Below are positions 1 to 8,700 of a stretch of 64,000 nt of DNA, one piece after another. This DNA comes from an uncultured Lachnospiraceae bacterium (GTDB lineage: Bacteria; Bacillota; Clostridia; Lachnospirales; Lachnospiraceae), in the NCBI GenBank assembly GCA_947567595.1, contig CANOMQ010000015.1, forward strand, positions 1-64,000. Direction: 5' to 3'. The notes beneath the pieces were generated by a model. It worked only from the letters and a program-made list of their open reading frames with translations, did not search any database and was not told the origin of the DNA. A program made the translations under genes and the position numbers. How positions within the stretch are numbered: position 1 is the stretch's first letter; each line of letters begins with the position of its first letter.

Positions 1-27
1 TGTCCTTATTGTAAATAATTAAGGACA
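1..27. repeat. 8-bp inverted repeat, possible terminator of an upstream gene
   Basis: TGTCCTTA and its exact complement TAAGGACA are separated by 11 A/T-rich bases. No T-run follows, so it is a weak terminator at best. The rest of the leader up to the first gene shows no coding sequence that I can support. Confidence 0.3.
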
Positions 28-172
28 TTAGTTCAATATTAATTTTATAGAGTATTTTAACCAGCCCTTAATAAAAAACTGAACCAAATTTGAATTATTA
101 CGGAGAAAGAATAAATAGCAAAGACGCTATCTGCGTGTGGCGTAAGGTGCAAATTTAAAGTGGAGGGTGACT

Positions 173-1078
173 TTGGAAAAGGGAAAAACAGTGTCTTTGA
201 TTCTGACATGCTATAATTGCAAAAATAATCTAATACGTACTTTAAAAAGTATTGAAATGCAGGAATATCCGAACATTGAAGTTATAATTATTGATGGGAT
301 GTCCACAGATGGAACGGTTGATGTGATAAAAGCTTATGAAAAAAATACAAAGTATACATGTAGGTGGATATCAGAGAAAGACAAGGGCATTTATGATGCC
401 ATGAATAAAGGGTTGGCATTGGCAGGAGGAGAGGTAATTGCCTTTTTTAACGATTTATTTTTGATACCAAATGCGGTAACGCTGATGGTGGATGCAATAG
501 AGCGTGAAAATACAGATGGTGCACATGCCGATTTAATTTATGCTACAGATGATAAAGTTAAACGTTATTGGAAAATGGGAGATGGAGAAATCAGTAATGG
601 CTGGATGCCGGGACATCCGTGCTTATATCTAAAACGGGAAGTTTATGAGAAGTATGGAAATTATAATAGTGATTATAAATGTTCGGCAGATTATGAATTT
701 ATGATTAGAATTTTAAAAGATGATTGTATAAAGCTCGCATATGTACCAGTTACGATTGTACAGATGTATTACGGGGGAACCAGTACAGGGGGTATAAGAA
801 GTTACATATTGTCTTTAAAGGAGGCTCATCAAGCCTTAAAAAGTAATGGAATAAAATTTGCATGGTGGGTTGATCTTGTAAGGACACTTAGGGTTCTAAA
901 TCAGTTTTTGGAAACAAAAAAATACATACAAAATTGTAACAAAGGGGTTGCGCAAATGACAGATAAGACAGATAATTTAAGCAGAGCAGAGCAGACCAGA
1001 GCAGAGTTAATTATTTTATATATAGAAAAAAACGCCAATTACAGGCAGCATAAGCTGTCTGTAATTGGCGTTTTTTGA
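173..1078 (+). CDS. Family 2 glycosyltransferase with abnormal C-terminus
   Basis: The N-terminal half is a GT-A fold glycosyltransferase of the WcaA/SpsA type: LILTCYN near the start, then IDGMSTDGT, then GMPGHPCLYLKR and SADYEFMIR typical of transferases adding a sugar to a lipid-linked polysaccharide intermediate at the cytoplasmic membrane. The usual metal-binding DD/DXD after the third strand reads FFNDLF, which is divergent. I prefer the TTG at 173 because GGAGG lies six bases upstream; the GTG at 167 abuts that site. The last ~45 codons run through AGCAG micro-repeats and a terminator hairpin, so this tail is probably not native and the gene may have lost its original 3' end. It heads the polysaccharide locus. 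The acceptor and donor sugar cannot be told. Confidence 0.8.
   Translation: MEKGKTVSLILTCYNCKNNLIRTLKSIEMQEYPNIEVIIIDGMSTDGTVDVIKAYEKNTKYTCRWISEKDKGIYDAMNKGLALAGGEVIAFFNDLFLIPNAVTLMVDAIERENTDGAHADLIYATDDKVKRYWKMGDGEISNGWMPGHPCLYLKREVYEKYGNYNSDYKCSADYEFMIRILKDDCIKLAYVPVTIVQMYYGGTSTGGIRSYILSLKEAHQALKSNGIKFAWWVDLVRTLRVLNQFLETKKYIQNCNKGVAQMTDKTDNLSRAEQTRAELIILYIEKNANYRQHKLSVIGVF
1027..1076 (+). terminator. Long intrinsic terminator inside the end of the GT2 ORF
   Basis: A near-perfect hairpin: 18 paired bases running from A6 to T6, continued by a G-U pair and four more pairs around an ATAA loop. The A-run and T-run make it work in both directions. It overlaps the final codons of the glycosyltransferase ORF. 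Confidence 0.8.
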
Positions 1079-1150
1079 TTATGGGCTTTAGCCCGTTGAG
1101 GGCATTGGAGTTTTTCGTGTTCCGAAAAATGGAAATGTCCGAAACAAAAA

Positions 1151-1171
1151 ACCACCTGCTATGCGGGTGGT
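1151..1171 (+). repeat. IS200 left-end hairpin
   Basis: 8-bp stem (ACCACCTG / CGGGTGGT, one wobble pair) with a 5-base loop. Its stem matches the right-end hairpin. In this family such hairpins are the sites recognised by TnpA. Confidence 0.7.
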
Positions 1172-1256
1172 GCAGTAAGTGCTTATAGCACAATCACCTT
1201 TCCGAAGTATAATAGAGGTGTCCAAGCCACTACTATAGAAAGGAAAGGTGATTAAA

Positions 1257-1712
1257 ATGGCCAATAAGATCAACGATTTAGCACACACAAAGTGGATGTG
1301 CAAGTACCATATCGTATTCACTCCAAAGTATAGACGAAAAATAATTTATAATCAATACAAAGAAAGCATCAGGGATATTATAAAACAACTTTGTGCATAC
1401 AAAGGAGTAGAGATAATAGAAGGGCATCTTATGCCCGACCATATACATATGCTGGTAAGTATACCGCCGAAATACAGTGTGTCACAGTTTATGGGGTATT
1501 TAAAGGGGAAAAGTGCATTGATGATTTTCGATAAGCACGCAAACCTGAAGTATAAATTTGGAAACAGACATTTCTGGTCGGAAGGATACTATGTAAGTAC
1601 GGTAGGACTGAACGAGGCAACCATAAGAAAGTATATACAGGACCAAGAGAAGTACGATATCATGCAGGATAAATTAAGTGTGAAGGAGTACGAGGACCCC
1701 TTCAAGGGGTAG
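1257..1712 (+). CDS. tnpA: IS200/IS605-family transposase TnpA (Y1 HUH)
   Basis: A 151-residue single-domain transposase of normal length. It carries the HUH metal motif in HLMPDHIHMLV and a candidate catalytic tyrosine in TIRKYIQDQ near the C-terminus; the opening KWMCKYHIVFTPKYRRK is the family signature. Enzymes of this family cut and rejoin single-stranded DNA at the element ends through a phosphotyrosine intermediate, acting as dimers. I chose ATG 1257 because AGGAAAGG lies about nine bases upstream; a GTG nine bases earlier is also in frame but overlaps that site. The ORF looks intact, so the element may still be active. It interrupts the glycosyltransferase operon between the GT2 and GT4 genes. 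Confidence 0.9.
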   Translation: MANKINDLAHTKWMCKYHIVFTPKYRRKIIYNQYKESIRDIIKQLCAYKGVEIIEGHLMPDHIHMLVSIPPKYSVSQFMGYLKGKSALMIFDKHANLKYKFGNRHFWSEGYYVSTVGLNEATIRKYIQDQEKYDIMQDKLSVKEYEDPFKG

Positions 1713-1855
1713 CCGGTATTACGGACGCCCTTTGAAGGGCGGCGACGAGTCAAGGGCGTAGTGGTTTGAACGTAAAGTGAAAGCCAGCGTCTTTAGGCGC
1801 TGGCCGGTAACAAAGGCTTATAGCCGCAGAGCAAACCACCCGTTAGACGGGTGGT
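1696..1855 (+). ncRNA. Structured 3' region of the IS200 element, possible non-coding RNA
   Basis: Between the transposase stop and the right end lies about 140 bases with dense self-complementarity: CCCC/GGGG (1697-1709), GCCCTT/AAGGGC (1727-1740), a stem GCCAGCG/CGCTGGC (1783-1804) that can extend to ten pairs, and a long-range pairing of GTGGTTTG (1761-1768) with CAAACCAC (1832-1839). CCGGTA is repeated at about 1713 and 1804. The position, ending at the right end, is where TnpB-guiding omega RNAs lie in related elements, yet no TnpB is encoded here. That it is transcribed is inference. Confidence 0.35.
1835..1855 (+). repeat. IS200 right-end hairpin
   Basis: Perfect 8-bp stem (ACCACCCG / CGGGTGGT) with loop TTAGA, followed one base later by TTGAT. 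It matches the left-end hairpin. Confidence 0.7.
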
Positions 1856-1884
1856 GTTGATTTAAGTAAAGGGAGGCAAAAGAA

Positions 1885-3036
1885 ATGAAAATCTGTATTG
1901 TAGTGCCACATTTTTTACCACATATAGGTGGGGGTGAACAATTATATTATGATATTGCAAATGGATTAATTGCGAATGGACATGAAGTTCGTGTTGTAAC
2001 CAGTTCTTCAGGTGGGATAAGTGGTAATGTGCCTTATGAGAAAATAGATACATATTACTATAATTGGAAAATACTTTTTGGACATCCGATTTTGAGATTC
2101 AGGGATTTGAAACAACATGTTAAGTGGGCAGATATGGTGCATACTACCATGTTCACTACTGCTACAAAAACAAGATTAGTTGCTGCAAAATATAAGAAAC
2201 CCTGTATCATTACTGTACATGAAGTATTGGGAAATAAATGGTTTTGGATAGAATCATCCAAGGTAAAGGCATTTATATTTGATTTTTATGAAAGATTCAT
2301 ATGTAAACAGAATTTTCAAGCATATCATGTGGTATCAAACTCTACGAAAAATGATTTTAAAAAATTTTGTGGCGATAAAAATAATATATATATGATATAT
2401 AATAGTATTGAAATTCCTCAAAGTAATACAATTCAAAAGGAAAGTATTTCTATTAAAAATTATTTTGGATTAAATATGGAAAAATGTTTCTTGTATTATG
2501 GGAGACCTGCTCCTAATAAGGGTATTTTCGTACTAATAAAGGCAATAGATATTTTGAATAAAAAGAATCTGATACCAAATAACGTAAAGTTTTGCTTTAT
2601 TTTAGCTAAGGATCCTGCTCGACAGAGAATAAAATTCATACAATTGATTGGACAATATGAATTGCAAAATATAGTGATTGTTAGAGATTCCGTGAAGCGA
2701 ATGGAATTATTTAAAATGATATCTGAGGCTGATTGTGTAATTGTTCCTTCAATTACGGAAGGCTTTGGTTTTTGCGCAGTTGAGGCTTGTACTTTAAATG
2801 GAAGAGTTATATATAGCACTGGTGGTTCATTGCCTGAGGTAGTATTTGGAAAGTGTTTGGAATTTGAAAATCGAAATGCTGATGACTTAGCACGTAAGAT
2901 TCAAAATGCTATAGAACAAGGAGATAGGGCATTCGAGGACAGAAAAATAAAAAATTTTGAAAAGAAAAGAATGATGAATGAAATTATGTTAATGTATAAT
3001 GAAGTGTGGGAGAAATGGAGCAATGGGTATAAGTAA
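1885..3036 (+). CDS. Family 4 glycosyltransferase (GT-B fold)
   Basis: A 383-residue retaining glycosyltransferase of the GT4/GT1 superfamily. The N-terminal domain begins VVPHFLPHIGGGEQ, the glycine-rich loop near the acceptor site; the C-terminal nucleotide-sugar domain has YYGRPAPNKG and the E-x7-E signature in PSITEGFGFCAVEA followed by GGSLPEV. Such enzymes build the repeat unit of capsule or exopolysaccharide on the inner face of the membrane. GGGAGG lies ten bases before the ATG. The ORF is A/T-richer than the core genes near 50 kb, as is usual for transferred polysaccharide genes. The donor sugar cannot be read from sequence, though GDP-mannose made by the neighbouring manC is a reasonable candidate. 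Confidence 0.9.
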   Translation: MKICIVVPHFLPHIGGGEQLYYDIANGLIANGHEVRVVTSSSGGISGNVPYEKIDTYYYNWKILFGHPILRFRDLKQHVKWADMVHTTMFTTATKTRLVAAKYKKPCIITVHEVLGNKWFWIESSKVKAFIFDFYERFICKQNFQAYHVVSNSTKNDFKKFCGDKNNIYMIYNSIEIPQSNTIQKESISIKNYFGLNMEKCFLYYGRPAPNKGIFVLIKAIDILNKKNLIPNNVKFCFILAKDPARQRIKFIQLIGQYELQNIVIVRDSVKRMELFKMISEADCVIVPSITEGFGFCAVEACTLNGRVIYSTGGSLPEVVFGKCLEFENRNADDLARKIQNAIEQGDRAFEDRKIKNFEKKRMMNEIMLMYNEVWEKWSNGYK

Positions 3037-3154
3037 TGGGGGTAAAGTTTATGAAAAGATAGAAAAGGATATCAGGCGGAGTCCGACAATACCAATAGAA
3101 GTAACACTTGAGGATATGGTAAAATATTATTATAAACAATTACAGGAAGGGTAA
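3023..3154 (+). CDS. Small 43-residue ORF overlapping the GT4 end
   Basis: It begins MGISNGGKVYEK within the last codons of the glycosyltransferase, in another frame, and ends eight bases before the next ATG. No good ribosome site is visible, though translational coupling with the overlapping upstream gene is possible. The composition (many charged residues, IPIEVTLEDMVKYYYKQL) looks like real protein, perhaps the remains of a longer gene. I do not recognise it. Confidence 0.35.
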   Translation: MGISNGGKVYEKIEKDIRRSPTIPIEVTLEDMVKYYYKQLQEG

Positions 3155-3161
3155 ATTTATT

Positions 3162-3909
3162 ATGGCAGCATATGATATTTTTTGAAAAATTCACATTCGG
3201 ATAAAATTGCACAGATGATGGTGAAAAATAATAAAAGATTATTTGATCATCTTTGCAGCATGATATCAACAAAAGAGGCGGCAATTTTGGAAGTTGGTTC
3301 CGGAAAAGGATATTTCAAAGATGCAGTTTTGAATGTGGGGGGGTATAAGTATTACGCGGTAGACCGAAATGAGAATATTTTAGCAAATTTACATATAAAC
3401 CCCAGTAATATCAAAACAGCAGAACTACCTAATATTAAGATGGATATGCAATTTGATATTATTTTTGTAGGGTATGTAATTGAACACTTACCTAATGGTA
3501 TAGAATTATATAATGCACTTGAAAACCTTAAATTGCTTTTAAAAGATGACGGCATATTGGTTCTACAATTTCCTGACTCCATGAAGTTGGGAATGGAATT
3601 TTATAATATTGATTATACACATATGCTACCAACGACAAAGAGGAATGTGAATCAGGCTATTTTGGATAATTCTATGTATGTTAAAAAGGCAATTGATTTA
3701 TGTGGAATTTTATATACTAAAAAGGTGGATAGTACGATAAGATATTTTATAAAGTCAAGGATAATGTTTTTTTATAGTTATAGATTAATGAACCTGCTAG
3801 CAGGAATTTTTTATTGTGTTCCCTTGTGGAGCTTGAAAATGTTTTTTGGAGAGCATATGCTTTATTAAAAGAACCTAATGTGATGTTTATAGTAAAGAAA
3901 AAGGGCTGA
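3162..3909 (+). pseudogene. SAM-dependent methyltransferase, frameshifted near both ends
   Basis: The long central frame (3182-3868) is a class I methyltransferase: LEVGSGKGYF is the SAM-binding motif I, AVDRNENI holds the acidic motif II residue, then IIFVGYVIEHLP and LLKDDGILVLQFPD. It probably methylates a sugar of the polysaccharide. Both ends are out of frame. Upstream, ATG 3162 with GGAAGG eleven bases before it reads MAAYDIF and stops in a T6 run; one extra T would join it to the main frame. Downstream, the main frame stops at 3868 but another frame continues LLKEPNVMFIVKKKG to 3909, the usual ending of this family. The main frame alone could start at TTG 3182 without a ribosome site. 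Two indels suggest a dead gene or sequencing error. Confidence 0.65.
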
Positions 3910-4014
3910 TAATTAGAAAAAGTTTTGTATAATATAAAGAATAGGACATATTATGGATAAATTAATAAAAATAAACTAAAGATCGAGAGGTAAATATATG
4001 AAAAAAATGTTGCA

Positions 4015-5073
4015 TTGCTTACGGGAGTCACAGGACAGGATGGTTCATATCTTGCCGAATTTTTGCTTGAAAAAGGATATACCGTTCATGGACTCATTAG
4101 AAGACATAGTATTTCTAATACTGCTAGAATTGATCATTTAATAAAATCTGAATACTATAACACAAAATTCTTTTTACATTATGCGGATACTACAGACTCT
4201 TCATGTTTAATGCGTCTAATAGGTGAAATTAAACCTACAGAAGTGTATAATCTTGCGGCGCAATCGCATGTTGGTGTATCTTTTGAGGTTCCAGAATATA
4301 CAGCAGATGCAACAGGCGTCAGTACATTAAAGCTTTTGGAGGCTATACGTGTTAATGGTGGAAACTGCAGATTTTATCAGGCATCCACATCAGAACTGTT
4401 TGGCGGTATTCCAGAAACAGCACCGCAGAGTGAAGAAACTCCATTTTATCCTAAAAGCCCATATGGTGTGGCGAAGCTTTATTCATATTGGATTACAGCT
4501 AATTATCGTGAAGCTTGTAATATGTATGCATGTAATGGGATTTTATTTAATCATGAATCTCCCCGACGTGGAGAAAATTTTGTCACTAGAAAAATCACAT
4601 TAGCCATAGCGAATATGATGGCAAAAAAACAGGATAAACTTTCTCTTGGAAATTTAAATGCCAAAAGAGACTGGGGATTTGCGGGCGATTGTGTACAAGG
4701 AATGTGGCTTATGCTTCAGCAGAGTATCCCAGATGATTACGTGCTCGCCACAAATGAGACCCATACTGTACGTGAATTTGTTGAGAAGGCATTTGAACAG
4801 GTTGGAATATGTATTCGTTGGGGGGGAGAAGGTGTTAATGAGAAAGGATACGATGTAAAAACAAATAAATTGTTGGTAGACATTAATCCTGAGTTTTATC
4901 GACCAGCAGAGGTAGAATATCTTTGGGGAAATCCTGCTAAAGCGGAAATGAATCTGGAATGGAAAAGAAATATAGATTTTGACGCGCTTGTTTCCATGAT
5001 GATGGAGGCTGATATGAAAAAGGTGACAGGTATGTCTTGTGCAGAATATAAAGATAATTTTCCAATGGAATAG
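4015..5073 (+). CDS. gmd: GDP-mannose 4,6-dehydratase, start codon out of frame
   Basis: An NAD(P)-dependent extended short-chain dehydrogenase converting GDP-D-mannose to GDP-4-keto-6-deoxymannose, the precursor of GDP-fucose, GDP-rhamnose or GDP-perosamine. It shows GVTGQDGSYLAEFLL (cofactor loop), AAQSHVGVSFEVPEYT, the serine/threonine site STSELFG, the catalytic YGVAK and the family sequence NHESPRRGENFVTRK. Length is normal. The oddity is the start: GAGAGG and ATG 3998 are in another frame, and an A8 instead of the A7 at 4001-4007 would give MKKNVALLTGVTGQDG. As printed, only the TTG at 4015 is available, with no ribosome site. Substrate would come from manC/manA downstream; no GDP-sugar reductase or epimerase is in this window. 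Confidence 0.85.
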   Translation: MLTGVTGQDGSYLAEFLLEKGYTVHGLIRRHSISNTARIDHLIKSEYYNTKFFLHYADTTDSSCLMRLIGEIKPTEVYNLAAQSHVGVSFEVPEYTADATGVSTLKLLEAIRVNGGNCRFYQASTSELFGGIPETAPQSEETPFYPKSPYGVAKLYSYWITANYREACNMYACNGILFNHESPRRGENFVTRKITLAIANMMAKKQDKLSLGNLNAKRDWGFAGDCVQGMWLMLQQSIPDDYVLATNETHTVREFVEKAFEQVGICIRWGGEGVNEKGYDVKTNKLLVDINPEFYRPAEVEYLWGNPAKAEMNLEWKRNIDFDALVSMMMEADMKKVTGMSCAEYKDNFPME

Positions 5074-5742
5074 CTCTTTTGCTATGGGCAATGTGTAAAA
5101 AATGAAAAAGTATCGCACTATTGCTTATTAATCTTAAAACTATCCTTCATAATTAACCTAACTTTCAACAGAAAGCGGGTGCTGCTGACAATATAGATAG
5201 AGGGGTGAACTTTCAACTGGTGTATCCGGATGGACATTCTTACATGGATGATGAGTATCGGGATCTTTATGGAATACACTTTGTAAGTGTCAAACCTCTT
5301 TTTGTTAATGTTGTTTTCTTCAAGTTATTGCCTGACCGTCATTCCCTGTGGGCGGTCATTATATTGTTCAATATTTTTCCCGGTTCGCAAGACAAACTTC
5401 GTGAGTAATCTTATCCATTTAGGACTTTCTTAAAAATCAGCTATTTTTTGAGTTTTTTAAAGTTTCCCACAGACTACTCTAAATATTTAGGCGCAGGATT
5501 TGACAGCTACAAACAGAGTTGGCACAATTTAGATAATATTACAATTTTAAGGGAGATTTACTAATATAATCTTGTAATTTGCACAAAAATATAATATTCT
5601 GTAGATATTCTTTATTATTAACACTATTATAACACGGAATGGCGCGACCCGACTTAGGCAATATGTATTACAACAAAAAAGCGCAGGAAAGAACTATAAA
5701 AAGCAGTTACATGGTACAAAAATTTTGAGCAGAGGAATTAAA
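5074..5742. other. Mostly non-coding 0.67-kb gap
   Basis: Between gmd and the giant repeat protein there is A/T-rich sequence with no convincing gene. A 67-codon frame (5205-5408) opens with plausible protein (VYPDGHSYMDDEYRDLYG) and then degenerates, perhaps a gene remnant. A TTGACA at about 5496 lacks a good -10 partner at standard spacing. A short inverted repeat TGACCG/CGGTCA lies near 5335. Confidence 0.4.
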
Positions 5743-8700
5743 ATGAACGGAATAATCAAAAAAATGTATAATAAGTTTAAGGATAAGGTACAAACTTTTC
5801 TGGACAAAGTGAAAGAATCTCCCCAAATGAATCGCATGATTGCCAATGTTACACATGCGATAGAAGCGAATCATGAGAAGAGCAGCTGGATAAATATTGC
5901 GACGCTTATTACCAATATATTAGGTTTTGCAGTGTATTGCGCTATTAGTCCCGTACTTGCTGAATATAGAAGAGAAAAGGGGATACGTACCTTTTCGGTG
6001 ATTGCAATTATAATCATGGTTGTAATTATAATTTGGGAGTTAATCTGCTTGGTGGGATGTGACAGGCTAAAGAGACTGGGCGGGTTGCTTATAAAACTAA
6101 AACAAACAGTGATTAATGTTGCAAACAAATACACTTGGAAGGTGAAATTGGTTTTATGTCTGTTTGCAGTATTTGCTGGTTATCTGTATTTTCACCCTAA
6201 TGTAACGTACTGTACATCAATAGTGGAAATCTATGGGATTCCTACAAAAAGTGGTGAGGAATTGAAGACTCCTAAAGAGAGGGAAAACTGCTCAGTCTAT
6301 TGGGAAATTAAAGATTATCCTCATTGTAATTATATGGTATTAACTTATGTGGAACCCTATAAACAATTAGAACTTATGAGGCAGAATTCTACTGCTTATA
6401 GTATGAATTTTTTTCAACCTGCCGCCCGCATTAAAATTCGTTATAAACGGGATAAGAACAAATATCTTTCTTTAAATCAAAGCTCATATGAGGTTGCAAG
6501 GAAGAATGACTTTCGCGAACCCACAAAAATATCTTATTATAGCAGCAATAATAAATTGATTTTGAAATTGGTAAAAAATAAATATGGAAAATATGAGATG
6601 ATGCGTTATTCTTCTACTGACATGCCGCAGCTATTGAATTCCACATTATTATATACACAGGATCAGCAAGTGGTTGAAAATAGTATGACTTCACAGCAAA
6701 TAGAAGTCACTTATAATGCAGACGGATTGCCTTTGACGCGTAAATTGAGCCCTTCTATATATAATTCAAATGGCATTAATGGGGAGCAATATGTCTATGA
6801 TGAAAATCAACGGTTAAAGACATTATATTATCTTGACATTAATGGAGAGTTTGTATGTAATAAACAGGGTATTATGATGGTAGACTTTGAATATGAGGAT
6901 AATGGATGCCTGCACAGTATCCGTTATTATAGTGGAGAAGATCGGAAACAAAAAACGGAAGGGTATCAGGGTGTTTTTTGCGAACGATTTTCTTATGATT
7001 CACACGGAAATTTAAAAGAACGGTCTCAGCGGGATCGCAATGAAAATCTGCATTGTGATAAAAATGGAATATGTACATACCGCTATAAGTATGATGGAGA
7101 TAGCGCATTAATTGAAGAATCGTTTTTTGGGTTTGACGGAGAGGCTGTACAAGATAATCATTTCCACAGTAAATATGTTCGGTTTAAAAAGCTGAGAAAT
7201 TTGAAAGAGCATGGGATTGATGTTTTGTTGGATGAAGAAGGCATAGCGATAGAAATGGTGGATAACCCAATGCCGAAGCTGCCTCAATATATACTGGATT
7301 CAGATGATTCATTAAAACAAGACCGTTTGAAAGGTCAGACAACGCCACTGAAACTAGGGCAGGATCAGACAGCCGAAACAGAACAAGATCAGACAGCCGA
7401 AACAGAACAAGATCAGACAGCCGAAACAGAGCAAGGTCAAACAGCCCAAACAGAGCAGGGTCAGACAGCCGAAACAGAGCAAGGTCAGACAGCCGAAACA
7501 GAGCAGGGTCAGACAGCCGAAACAGAGCAGGGTCAAACAGCCCAAACAGTACAAGAGAATGAACAAGAAAGGTTAAGGGGAACATCTACATTGCCATATG
7601 AGCCGCAGGACAATTATAGAGAAGGCTCTGATCCGCAGTATAATGCAGAGATATCTTTGGATGAATCGGCTCACATTATACGTAAATATGTGCGGATTCG
7701 TTATACTATGAAGCGTAATGGATGCATTAGGAGCGTGGGTTATTATAACAAAGATATCAAGCCTGTGGAATGCAAAGAGGGATATGCCATAAAGCAATAT
7801 GCATATGATAGAGAGAAACGCGTTACCAGTGAAGAATTTTATGATGTGGGAGGCAAACTGTGCCGGATGAACGGCGGATTTTCCATAATCAGGAAAAGCT
7901 ATGAGTCAAAACATAACGATGATATTAAAATGATAGAATATTTGGATGCTCATAATAAGCCGGTACTTAACAAAGAGGTCGGTTATGCGCGTGTACGATA
8001 TACCCGAAGTCATGATGACAAAAACCTGATAGTACATAAACGGTATTTTGATGAAAATGATGATTTGGTTCGGCTTCCGGGACTAGGATATGAGGGAGTG
8101 GATGAATATTATAATGAAAGAAATTTCTTAACACAGGAAATTTTTTGTGTAAAAGATGACAATGGAGAATATATAGAGACCTGCCGAAAAGATTATGGTG
8201 TGGCTGAAATTATGTATGAATATGAAGACAGCGGTAATCGAATCTGTGAATTGTACAAGGATGAGAATGCGTGCTTAGTGAACCGTCTGGATACAGGATA
8301 TGCGGCGGTATATTGGGAATTTGAGGGTGGTCAAGTAATGGGATGCCATTATGAAAGACAGCAAAACCAAATGCTAAAGGCTGCCATAGATAAAACAACA
8401 GGAATATCCCGTATCAGATATACATATGAAAGTGGTAAAAAAGTCAAGGAAGAGTATTATGACACTGAAGGACAACCTTCTTTCCGCACCGATATCGGCT
8501 GTGCAGCAGAAGGGTTTGAATATAATGACCGAGGCGAAATATCCATGAAATCATATTATGGACTGGCAGGGGAAAGCATTTTAAGAAAAGATGCGGGTTA
8601 TGCAAGAGCCACATATCAATATGATGGGAATGGGCGGCTTCTTTACGTTCGTTTTTATGACTTAAATGGGCAGCCTGTCATCAGTGCAATCGATCATTGC

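Larger units (their letters stand above)
1080..1861 (+). mobile_element. IS200-type element (tnpA only)
   Basis: It contains a single Y1 transposase gene flanked by subterminal hairpins with the same 8-bp stem: 1151-1171 on the left (one G-U pair, loop CTATG) and 1835-1855 on the right (perfect, loop TTAGA). TTGAT occurs just left of the element (1075-1079) and directly after the right hairpin (1857-1861). The left boundary is uncertain: the hairpin is unusually far (72 bases) from that TTGAT, so the true left end may be closer to 1140. No tnpB accessory gene is present. It sits directly behind a terminator hairpin, a common harmless landing place for such elements. Confidence 0.75.

Noticed and set aside
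1140-1860. Group I intron (IStron) around the IS200 element
   Set aside because: I could not find the conserved core elements, and the element does not interrupt a coding frame that would need splicing.
7363-7554. Possible CRISPR array
   Set aside because: The 24-bp units are contiguous without spacers and encode in-frame octapeptides; no cas genes are nearby.
7184-7585. Long reverse-strand frame with FRLSDPAL-type repeats
   Set aside because: It is the complement of the 24-bp tandem repeat in the giant gene; the repeat keeps all frames open. No ribosome site.
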